Shown here piece after piece: positions 54,037 through 64,000 of a DNA stretch of 64,000 nucleotides. This DNA is from Panaeolus papilionaceus (Eukaryota > Basidiomycota > Agaricomycetes > Agaricales): contig JADNRZ010000015.1 of the NCBI GenBank assembly GCA_015501605.1, positions 372,001 to 436,000 of the forward strand, given 5' to 3'. The position numbers and the translations under genes were made by a program. The notes beneath the pieces are model-generated. The model had not been told where the DNA came from and searched no databases. It worked only from the letters and a program-made list of their open reading frames with translations. The first letter of the stretch is position 1. Each line of letters starts with the position of its first letter.

Positions 54037-56481
54037 CTAGTAGAGTCCTCTCTTGAACATGAAGGGCCTGAAAGCCATCAGATCATCCTTCCTACTAAGC
54101 GCCTGGATAGCGTCGTAAATATCTCGCTCCTCCGCCGAGAGTGAATTCAGTGCCTTCTGCGAGCTCCCATTTAAAACAATGTGTTGATCCGAAAAAATTG
54201 GTGAATCAACATGGCAAATGGTACCAGGTTTAGGGAGCGTTCCGTCGATGAAGTATTTTCGAATGTAAGATTGTGTGCAAACTGATGGTGCACCGAGAGA
54301 GGTGTGCTGCACAGGCGTTACTGGCGCGTTATCATTGAGGGAGGAGTAAAACTTACCCCAGGGCTATCTTGTGTTAGGACGACGGAGTCTGTGAAGCCCG
54401 CAGACATTTTCTTAGCTCTACAGAGAACAGGAAGATCTGGTTGAGTTATGACCACATCTGCGAGCGGACTTACGCCCAGAGAGGGGTGACAGGATCTGAA
54501 GTAAGGCAAATCAATTTTAGGCCACACCAGCTATCTGCATATCAGTTGAGACTTACCAGCTGTGTTTCCGACGACAAGGAGGGGATGGCTGGTAGTAGCG
54601 TTGAAGGGACCTTGATCCATGTCGCATCACACAGACAAACATGTCAGTAGGCAGAATAGAACTCACCTCTGAAGTTCGTCTTCGGGAACTTTGGCCAGCC
54701 ACTAATGAATACAGTCAGTCAATGGAAGCGAAGAATTGGTAAAATATAACCATACCAACTTACGTGCAGCTAAGTCTGATAGTAGCCCACAGGCTACCCC
54801 AATTCGGCGATAACTTCTTCATTGAGTCGAAGTATTTCTGCGCCGACGCCAAATCAATAGGAATATCGTCCCCATCATTACACAGGATGGCAATTTGAGC
54901 GTCGTGATCCGGTTCAGTTAGCACCTCTGCAGGGCATGTAAGTGGGTCGATAATGCCAGTCATGTTAAGAATAATGGAGCCGTCGCCCTGTGCCAATGCA
55001 GCATACCCTTCAGCGAGGATAGGGAACATGGCGTATGGTGCGTATAGGGCTGACAACGTAACACCCGTTAAAATATCAATATCAACGACTCCGTGTGGAC
55101 CTTTTGAGCTAGCGACAGAAACAGGATGACGCTTCATATCATCGAAGAGCCTGGTCATGTTCTGACGGATCGCAACGTCGGTAGACGCCCAGAAATGGCA
55201 ACCCACTGGACCTGCGTCATGGCATTGGGAGATAAAAGCATCAACACCTTTGTCCGTATCGATTAAATCTTTCGACCCTAAATCTGTAGAGGTCCCCTCC
55301 TTGAGACACAAATACGTCAGACTCTAACAAGGGAACAGCTCACTGGCATAATAATCCTCAGCATCGACAACACCGTCGATCACAAGGCGTTCAACCTTGT
55401 CCTATAACAAACCTATTTAATTCTTGGTGTAATTTTTATTTTGTAGAATAAAGCATACCGGAAACATAGCCGCAAACGTCGATCCAAGGATTGTCCCGTA
55501 CCTGAGCCGTTTTATTATCAGCTTTGTCACCAAGAGTGAATGCACTCACGAGAAACCCCAATATTGCAGCTTGTCCCTCCCGTGTGCATGTACGATACTC
55601 AACATATCCCTTGCTGTCTGGTCCGTGTTGATATATCTCAATGCGCCATCATCACGCTGTCGAGCCATCTCATTGATAACTTTTGTTTTCGCCCAGTATC
55701 GTGCGAGACTCTGGTCATCAAGAAATTCCAATCCAGGGCCCCAAATAAGCCTCTCAAAATTGGATTGATAGAACGAGGCACGAGGAAGAGAGGCGCCGAC
55801 ACCTGAGGCACTAATTGAGCATGTTTTTCGCCTTCGCATAGCTGATGTTACCCAATAGCATTCGACTTACCTCGTGGGTCAAAAGATACGAGGTCGAATT
55901 GTGGGCCCACAATCTTGGCTAGAGCATCACCGCGGCCTACAAGAAGTTCAATACCACTGCCTCCCGGTCCACCAGGGTTGAAAAGAATAGGACCACGATA
56001 GTCGGGATGGTCAGGTCCTAATGGTGAAGCCTTTCGGATGAGTGCAATTGCACCCTGTTGTCCGCTAGGGTTATGGTGATCCATCGGTACCTACAAGCAA
56101 GTCAATATAATCAGTAAACAGCTCTTTTACAGGGAGAGAGAATAATTTGGTTTTTACAGATAGTCTCACACATTCACGACCGTCAAAACAGCCCACCCAG
56201 CGAAGGTCCTTTGTAGGAGTAACCTAAAAAAACAACAAAGCAATGGTTAGCCAAGACATCAGATATATGCGTTCTACGAGAGGCCGTACAGATGCCCAGT
56301 CAAAAGAAGAGCTCGACGAGGTGATGTTATCCTGCGTAGCATGTAAGGTCCCTCTAGCCATGCCCCAGAGACCAGCTGCTATCATAGACTCGGTCGCAGC
56401 GTACTGCGAAGAGAGAACAATCCCACATACAACAACAACCACAAGGAACGTGAATCGAATAGCTTTAGATTTTGGTGCCAT
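54037..56481 (-). CDS. Membrane-anchored alpha/beta hydrolase with TAP-like domain, copy 6
   Basis: Start MAPKSKAIRF, followed by the hydrophobic anchor TFLVVVVVCGIVLSS. Then FDWASV, VPMDHHNPSG, NPGGPGGSG, VSFDPRG and QYWGFSYGT give the N-terminal half with the serine nucleophile. SHPLLVVGNTA with the following DPVTPL exon supplies Asp, and TQDSPG plus the next exon supplies His. The last exon is complete and ends FMFKRGLY. No frame break was found. Predicted S33-type exopeptidase, membrane-anchored or secreted, about 560 residues in about twelve exons. A region after the nucleophile reads SKDLIDTDKGVDAF, as in copies 4 and 5. Confidence 0.82.
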
Positions 56482-56615
56482 GTCGGTCGAGGGAAAGCCT
56501 AGGTCAACAGGTAGATGAACAAGAAATCCAAAAGAAATCAGGACAACAAATGTTAGCCCTCCCACTGAATGCGAGAAGCGCTTGACAGACCAGGGCCGAA
56601 AGCATTATACCCGCA

Positions 56616-56622
56616 ATATATA
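56616..56622 (-). promoter_or_regulatory. TATA-like element of hydrolase copy 6
   Basis: TATATAT about 135 bases upstream of the ATG on the minus strand. Confidence 0.35.
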
Positions 56623-57052
56623 CAAATCTCACAGAATTCAGCTGAAAATTCAAACCCAAAAGCAGAGAGCAGTTCTATTTTTACGCCCCAGATATATCTA
56701 ATGGTCCTTCATCCAAGGAACCTACAGCACCTCCATATGGTTGCGACAACTTGCGAGTGAATCTGTGGGAAGCAAACCAATATCATACAATAATAGACGT
56801 TAGATGAGGGGGAGAATACGCTTAGAGCGGCCCAAAGTGTGTCTAGGTGAAAGACAGAGACCAAGAGATTAACAATAGATTTGGAGTCGCGAGTTTTATT
56901 TCAACTCGACTGTGGGAACAAAAGCGAGAGATCAGGATCATCAGATTGGATCAGACCCCTATCCATATCAAATTCTTATGTACATTTATTTCCTGTATAT
57001 TTCTACTCTGTAAAGAGTCGTTCAGCAAGAAAAATATTGAGGCAAGGATGCT
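56623..57052. other. Intergenic stretch between hydrolase copies 6 and 7
   Basis: About 430 bases with only short frames without motifs. No gene is called. Confidence 0.4.
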
Positions 57053-59472
57053 TCAAAAGTGTCCTCTGAACATCGGAGGACGACCGATAAATACATCTTT
57101 CTGGCTAAGCTCTTGAATAGCGGCATATATATCTTGTTCTTCTGTTGAGAGTGAATGGAATGTCTTCTGCATGATATCGTTTTGGGCGACACGCTGCCCT
57201 GCAAAAATGGGCGTATCGGGAGAGCATATGGTACCAGGCTGGGGAAGAGTACCATCGATGAAGTATCTGCGAATGTGCAACTGAGTGCAGACTGAAGGTG
57301 CGCTGGGCGAGCTGTGCTGTGAATACAGGTATGCTATCAGCAGGCTTTCCGCAGAATTGAATGGGTTGAAAAACATACGCCTGCACTGTCCTGCGTAAGG
57401 ACAACTGAATCAATGAATCCTGCCGATGTTTTCTTTGCCCTATTGCAGAGAATCAAGCAAGACAGGTTAAGCAATGACAACACAGTGATGACCGGAAGTG
57501 CTTTACCCCACGATAGGTGTTACTGGGTCTGACACAACGTTAAATGGATGAACTGATCTTACTTTTTTGCCATATTTGTGTGAGTGACATACCAGCAGTG
57601 TTCCCTACAAAAAGGAGAGGGTGACTTGTAGTTGCATTGAATGGGCCTGCTTTACACCTAGAGCGTTGACACATTGCTTCTAATGTGATACCTACGTCTG
57701 AAGTTTGTTTTTGGGAACTTGGGCCAGTTGCTAGGATGGGAACGTTACTGATGAGTAAAGAGGAGTCGAGCAAAAATGCAATCAGCGTACGTGCAACCCA
57801 TTCTGATAATGTTCCAGATCGGACTCCAACTAGGATAAAGCTTCTCCATCATGCGAGCATATTTCCGTGTTGATTCCAAATCAGCTGGAATCTCATCTCC
57901 GCCATTGCAACGAATTGCGAGTGAAGCCTCGTCGTAGGACCCAATTTCCGGTTCAGATGGGCATGTGAGTGGGACAGGACCACCAACCATGCTGAGAATG
58001 ATAGAACCGTCACCCGCTGCCAGCGCTGCATATCCTTCAGCAAGCGTAGGAAATCTACTGTATGGCGCATATAGAGACATGAACGTAGCCACCTCCAGAA
58101 TGTCTATGTCAACAACACCCTGGAGACCCGCTTGTCCTGTCACAGAAATCGGTTGACGTCTCACATTATCGAATAGCTTAGTCATATTGTGCCGGACAGC
58201 GGTAATAGTAGGCGCCCAGAAATGACAACCAACAGGCCCTGCTTCGTGACATCCAGATACAAAAGCGCCGAGAGTCTTATCCGCATCGATGAGGTTCTTC
58301 TCCCACATTGCTGCAGGAACCTTGAGTCCTGTATACAAAAAGGGGAAGCGTGCTGACGAACTAGTATAGTAGTCATCGACATCGACGACACCGTCGAGAA
58401 CAAGGCGCTCAACGTTATCCTGCAAAAAAAAAAGGGGAATTGGTCATAAGTAATGTAAGAGAATAGGCTTCAGATTACCGGGAACATGGCCGCAAAAGTT
58501 GCACCGAGGGCCGTTCCATATCTGCAATTCTGTTGAGCGCCATGTCCAAAATCGAAGATGTCAAAATACTCACGAAAATCCCCAATACTGTAGTTTCTCT
58601 CTACCGTGAGCACGTACAATACTCAACATATCTCTGGCTGTCTGGTCTGTGTTGATATACCTCAATGCACCATCGTCGCTATCACGAGCTATGGAGCTAA
58701 TAACTTTTGCCCTAGCCCATTGTCGCGCAACGTTGTAGTCACGTATGGGCTCCAGCGTAGATTCCCAGTTGAAGCGCTCAAAACTGGATCTGTAGAATGA
58801 GACAACCGGGGTAGAAGCTCCAACACCTGAACATAGTTATTAGCAAGTTAGTGATGCCTACAGATAGCCTTATGGTATAGACAACACACCTCGAGGATCG
58901 AACCCCACTAAATCAAACTGTGGTCCCAAAATCCTAGCAAACGGGTCCGCAATATCCATTACAAAGTCAACCCCGCTACCTCCTGGCCCACCAGGATTAA
59001 ACAGAATAGGGCCTCGATAATCGGGGTGGTCAGGTCCCAGAGGGGAAGGCTTTCGAATCAGTGCCAAAGCGGCTTGTTGACCGTTCGGGTTGTGGTGATC
59101 CAACGGTACCTGCCAGCGGCGCGCATATGTGAGTAACGTTTCTCAGTGAGCGTGTTGTCTGACGCTCACCGTTAACCTCGCACATTGAAAACTATCGAAG
59201 CAAAGTGCCCAGCGAAGATCCTTCGTTGGAGTGACCTAGAAATATGATGTGAAAGTTAAAACACCTGCTTATTACGACCACAGGACAGATCATACATTTG
59301 ACCAGTCATATCCAGAGGAAGAGACATTCTTCCCCTCAGCCTTTCCAAGGTCGTCCACAAAACTAACGGAAATCGCGGGGTTATCGATAAATAATCCCTT
59401 TAAGAAAAAAATCCCGCAGATAAGAGCACCAGCAAGGATTGTCAATCGAGCCCTCCTAGACCTAGATGACAT
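57053..59472 (-). CDS. Membrane-anchored alpha/beta hydrolase with TAP-like domain, copy 7
   Basis: Start MSSRSRRARLTI, with a basic head and the hydrophobic anchor LAGALICGIFFLKGLF; an upstream in-frame ATG-like start is less consistent with the other copies. Signatures present: GYDWSN, DHHNPNGQQ, NPGGPGGSG, VGFDPRG, QYWGFSYGTALG (Ser codon completed by the A that opens the next exon), SHPLLFVGNTADPVTPIVG (Asp codon split by an intron) and TQDSAGHSS (His). The last exon ends IYAAIQELSQKD and MFRGHF. No frame break. Predicted S33-type peptidase, likely active. It differs more from copies 4-6 in its middle part (TLGAFVSGCHEAG). Confidence 0.82.
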
Positions 59473-59601
59473 ATCGACCAGCTCAACCACTACCGAAGGA
59501 CACACTTGTTAGAACCTTGTTAAGCCGCATTTCAACGACGCATACCTGGTTTCAAGACCGCAATCGCTCACAGCAGTAAAACCACTCTACAGCCAAACCT
59601 C

Positions 59602-59607
59602 TTTATA
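59602..59607 (-). promoter_or_regulatory. TATA-like element of hydrolase copy 7
   Basis: TATAAA on the minus strand about 130 bases upstream of the ATG at 59472. Confidence 0.4.
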
Positions 59608-60308
59608 CGTCCTCTTTGCAGTCCATCATGAGGTCCAAAGATAGAACGTTGCTCTATGCAAAATGCATTTCATGCGACTCGGACCTGTGATCCTGGGTTC
59701 AAGAGTAGATTTTTCCAGAAATGCGAACTCTTCTGTTCACTGTCAAAAAGTAAGAATAGCCAAAGTAAAACTGAATAATGAAGTATGATCCTTGAATGAT
59801 CCTGGATCTGATACCAACTTAGACCAGCTGCGCCTACATAGAAACCGTGTCATATTCAGACTCTTGTTGCAATACGCCGATAATATAACTGAGCAGATTC
59901 ATCAGCTTAGTCGGGTTCATGCGAAGAATGATAAAATGCAAGTGTGGTACACATGTGCTAAGAAGTTGGAAAAGGCATGTGCTCAAGTTGTCAATATTGA
60001 TCTTTGGTTTTGAGGGTGTGCTGCTGGAAAGCGCAGGAAAAATAACCTGGATAGGGGCGCGCCCACACATCCTCCGAGTCGAATCCCTCGATATAGATTT
60101 ATCAGATTTCTACCACTACTGTGGCATCCGCGATTAAACCTTAGACAATAAAATGTAAGGGCAAAAGAAGAACACTCGCATCTTCACAGGGCAAGTAATA
60201 TCATTTTGGAATCGAAAATGAGCCAGGACAGACGAGGACCACTGAGTGTACATAGGAGAAGCTGGGCTAAAATATCCTCGAATAATACTGCGACGAATCA
60301 AGACTGCT
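59608..60308. other. Intergenic stretch between hydrolase copies 7 and 8
   Basis: About 700 bases. Short frames only; the T-arm-like 60075-60090 piece is discussed among the rejected items. No gene is called. Confidence 0.4.
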
Positions 60309-62705
60309 TCAAAAGCGTCCTCCAAAAATAAGAGGGCGAGGACCAACAAAAGTATCTTTCCGGCTAAGCTCTTGAATAGCGCGAAATGCATCTTGCTCTT
60401 CCATCGAGAGAGAAGTGAACCCCTTCTGCGCGCTTTCTCCTGCAAACGTTTGTTGACTCGGAAAGATAGATGTATCTGTAGAAAAAATGGTTGCAGGTTC
60501 GGGGAGCTTTCCATCGATGAAGTATCTGCGAACGTGAGATTGAGTGCAAAGGGAAGGCGAACGATACGAGCAATGCTATAAATATGTTATCATCAATTTA
60601 CTTGATAGGGAAGAACAAAAAAAAATACCCCTGCGCTATCCTGCGTAAGAAGTACCGATTTGGTGAAGCCTGCGGCCATTTCTTTGCCCTGTTTTCAAAC
60701 GAAGATATTCAGTCAAGTAAGAGGAAACCGTAGGAGAATAGTCGTATACCCTGCTAGAGGCGTTACGGGATCTACAGGAGCACAAATTCACTATGATTGT
60801 CGATGAGCAATATCATGACATACCAGCAGTGTTTCCAATGACAAGAAGGGGATGGCTGGTGGTAGCATTCAAAGGACCTTCGATCGATTCGCGATGTTAG
60901 CGATGATAATTCATTTGGTGAGCCTGCGTCTCACCTCTAAAATTCGTCTTAGGGAACTTGGGCCAGCCACTACTCATCCACCATCAGCTAGAACTACAAT
61001 TTGCAAACCGAAGAAAACTAGGCAACGCACATGCAACTCATTCTGATATTCACCCAGAACGGACTCCACTGGGGTGACAATTCCTTCATCATCTCAACAT
61101 ACTCCAGCGTCGACGCCAAGTCACTCGGAACCTCCTCTCCATCATTACACAGAATTGCAGCGGGCGCCTCACCAAAGGACCCGAATTCCAGCTGAGCAGG
61201 GCATGTGGACAAGTCAATGCCACCAGCCATCTTCATCACAATAGAACCGTCGCCCTGCGCTAGCGCAGCATACGCCTCAGCAAAAATAGGAAATGCGACA
61301 TACGGTTGGTACAGGGAGGCGAATGTGATTGCCTCCAGAGCGTCAATGTCAATGACGTCGTAAGGGCCTGGTGGATTAACCACAGACACCGGACGCTTCC
61401 TGAATTCATCAAAGAGTCGAGTCATGTTCTGCCTTATATTTTCCTCAGTTGGGGCCCATAAGTGACAACCACCAGGTCCTGCGACATGACACCCTGAAAT
61501 GAACGCGTCTACCCCTTTGTCTGTATCCATGAGATCCTTGGACCAGAGGGCTATGAAGAATGTAGCTATCACATAAAAACAACGGCGATGCTGATAGAGC
61601 CAACGTACTGGCATAGTAATCCTCAGCATCAACGACACCATCAATCACCAGACGCTCGACTTTATCCTACTAAAAGTGAGAATTGACTGGACAATAAATT
61701 TGGCAATACTCTCACCGGAAACATGGCGGCAAATGTCACACCAAGTACCGTCGTCTACTTCAATTTCAGCTTACAGCAGGGTGTTGAGAATCACTCACCA
61801 GAATCCCCAATACTGCAACTTTTCTCTCCCATGCGCGCGCACAATGCTCAACATATCCCTCGCCGTTTGATCCGTATTGATGTACCTCAAATTACCATCA
61901 TTGTTGTCCGAGCCATCGCATTGACAACCTTTATTCTAGCCCACTGCGGCGCCACATTATGATCACGAATAAATTGCAGAGTAATGTCCCACATAAGACG
62001 CTCAAAGCTGGACTTGAAGAAGGAAGCAAGAGGAATAGAGGCTCCAACACCTGTAACAAATGTTTTTGAGTTTGAATCAATTACACCAATAAGCAATATG
62101 ACAAACCTCGAGGATCAAAAGACACCAGGTCAAACTGCTGTCCCAGAATTTGAGCGAAAGCGTCACCATTATTGACTAACCACGCAACGCCACTGCCCCC
62201 TGGTCCACCGGGATTAAATAGCACGGGGCCACGATAATCGGGATGGTTGGGTCCTAATGGTGAAGGCTTTCGAATCAGCGCCAAAGCACCTTGCTTTCCG
62301 TTTGGGTTGTGGTGGTCCATTGGCACCTACAGTACCAGGGCAAGGAGGTGTGAGTTAAGAGTAACCTGCCAGTGTGATGGTATTGATTATTTTTTACCAT
62401 AAGCCTCGCACATTCACGCCCAACAAAACAAGGAATCCAACGAAGATCCTTCGTAGGAGTAACCTACACAACCCTAGGAAGTGAGTTTTTTATACACCAG
62501 ATAAGCGCAGAGGTCATACACTGGACCAGTCAAAAGATGAAGCCGATCCTGCCTTCTTAGCATACTCATGTTTTCGTCCAAGAGCGTCCGGTAAATCAAC
62601 AGGGATAGGGGACTGGATCGCATAATACCTCAGCGAGAGAGCAATCCCACAGATAACAAGCCCAGCAAGGACTGTATACCGGGCAGGTTTAGATTTCTTC
62701 CACAT
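60309..62705 (-). pseudogene. Alpha/beta hydrolase with TAP-like domain, copy 8 (broken, nucleophile lost)
   Basis: The start region MWKKSKPARYTVLAGLVICG gives the usual anchor, and NPGGPGGSG, VSFDPRG and a complete C-terminus (ending IFGGRF) are still readable. Two lesions are clear. One base is missing near 61907, where other copies have NDDG but this frame runs RTTMMVI and stop. At the nucleophile exon junction, QYWGF is followed by TG instead of TC, and the next exon opens TAG ACG ACG in place of TAT GGA ACG. So the serine, the following Tyr and the Gly are gone and a stop is created. The gene cannot make an active enzyme of this family. Confidence 0.8.
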
Positions 62706-62868
62706 GTTCATCGAATAGAGAGCCCTAGCAAAAGCTGAAAACATTCAAGGACATCAGTAAATTCTCTTCATAAAATTATCCAAGGAATCATACCTGTTTG
62801 TCAAAATACGATTGCAGGCCTTGCCAAACCTCCGGTGCCCTCGAGTGCCAAATCTACACCCCGCCCAC

Positions 62869-62876
62869 TTTATATA
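62869..62876 (-). promoter_or_regulatory. TATA-like element of hydrolase copy 8
   Basis: TATATAAA about 165 bases upstream of the ATG, in the same place as in copies 4 and 5. Confidence 0.35.
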
Positions 62877-64000
62877 CCTGTTCCCCAACATCTACAGCCA
62901 CAAATCCAAAGAAGGAAGCAATTCTATCGCACACATCTCCTGCGTCAGATAAGTGATCCTGCATCCTCGCCCACAGGCATGCGGGCTCTGACAGTCATTG
63001 TATAATTTGTATTACCAGAAGCAAAAATAGTCAATGAATGCTCTCAATCACGACCATGCAAGCAGGTGAACGACAATTCAGATCATTATCATTCACAATT
63101 ACATGAGGCGGCATTTGAGCATGTTTGTTGAAATACTGAGTGTCAATGATTATTGCACTGAAGGGTGAGGGCAAGATGCGAAGAGTCAGGCCAGGACCAA
63201 GTTCACAATTGCGGTTCTGCTGTACTTGTAGCGTGTGAACTATATCAAATAGGGGCTTTACCTCCTCAGTTTCCTCCCCCGCAGGACCATGTTATCCATC
63301 CAACTAACATCTCTATCATAAATTTAGCATTCAGACGCGTATGAAACCAGAAAAATCATACATCTCTATCAGTAAGTATGTAACGTAATTATACACTTGT
63401 TCAGGTGTTATTGTTGTTGTTGTTGAGATTGTGCCAAATTGCAGGTCAAAGGAAAAGGAGAAAAGTAAAAGAAATGGAGACAGAAGGGGAAAAAAACTGA
63501 AGAGAAAGAAAATGAAAAAAAAAGATGCGGCATGAAGGATTTATCGCGAGTAACAAGTTAAAAAAGTCTTTCTATAGTGGGGACAAGGGAAGAAGAGCAG
63601 AGGAGGAAACGTTGCAAGGGTGGCATACATACACTACGTAGGTAAGAAAAAAGGTCCGCGAAGCAATTGCATTCGCAAGCCCCAAAAAGGCGTTCGTTAA
63701 GAATTACTTAAATAGACAGCAGCATGAACAAAACCGATCGCGAGATTGCAAGAGACGAGAATGATCGGAGAGCGGAGAAAGCATGACTCAAAACCCAGGT
63801 AGGAGCGGAAAAAGAAAGAAGTAAATGAGAAAAGAAAGAGACAGACTACGCTACAAGTAGAAAGGAAGAAACCATGAAAATTGATTGGCATGTCGACTAT
63901 GTAAATAGATTGTAAAAGAAAGAAGAAAAAGAAACGGGACGAGCAGGAGACCGTAAAGTATGTATCATGATGGTATCGCAGACAAGGAAAATTATGGCAA
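62877..64000. other. Window end, no gene seen
   Basis: About 1.1 kb, with a purine-rich stretch (roughly 63430-63960, many GAAA/GGAAA runs) and a short TTG trinucleotide tract near 63410-63425. No ORF has a recognisable motif. It may be the 3' flank or long UTR of a gene beyond the window. Confidence 0.4.

Noticed and set aside
60075..60090. T-arm-like CGAGTCGAATCCCTCG
   Set aside because: No matching A box, anticodon arm or acceptor stem could be found upstream, so a tRNA gene is not supported.

Overview
The window is nuclear DNA of a filamentous fungus, most likely an agaricomycete (mushroom-forming) basidiomycete. The evidence is dense genes broken by many introns of about 50-70 bp with GT..AG ends, F-box/LRR-like proteins of the mushroom type, a fungal sterol C-8 isomerase (ERG2), a fungal NPC1-like sterol transporter, and GPI-anchored or secreted serine/threonine-rich proteins. 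No tRNA or rRNA gene, CRISPR array or bacterial operon was seen.

Layout. 1-3.9 kb (+): the 3' part of an F-box/LRR-like gene, a second F-box gene, and an RNPS1-like SR splicing factor. 4.1-18.9 kb (-): an NPC1/NCR1-like sterol transporter, a multi-repeat Myb protein resembling SNAPC4, two paralogous F-box genes with a broken third copy between them, and two tandem paralogous cysteine-rich secreted proteins. 19.4-30.4 kb: two complete ERG2 genes about 9 kb apart. Between them lie a secreted protein made of 29 near-identical 19-residue units that each carry an Arg-Arg site, a 5'-truncated copy of that repeat gene, a gene with tyrosine-recombinase signatures, and a small coiled-coil gene. 31.3-34.1 kb (+): a large low-complexity acidic protein of unknown function. 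34.4-62.7 kb (-): eight tandem genes for secreted or membrane-anchored alpha/beta hydrolases with a TAP-like C-terminal domain (peptidase family S33 type). Five look open (copies 2, 3, 4, 6, 7) and three are broken (copies 1, 5, 8). Copies 4 and 5 are recent duplicates, separated by about 4 kb of gene-poor DNA holding a dense field of short perfect hairpins.

How the genes fit together. NPC1 and both ERG2 genes belong to ergosterol biology (transport and the delta8-to-delta7 isomerisation), but their order here may be chance. The hydrolase cluster shows birth-and-death evolution of a secreted peptidase-like family. The most unusual item is the 29-unit repeat precursor at 21.5-23.3 kb: it has a signal peptide, a regular Arg-Arg processing site, protein sequence held nearly constant while synonymous codons vary, and a damaged second array downstream. 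It could be the source of many copies of a small Arg/Gly/Ser-rich secreted peptide. Functions are inferred from sequence alone; exon borders were read by eye and checked for frame where stated.
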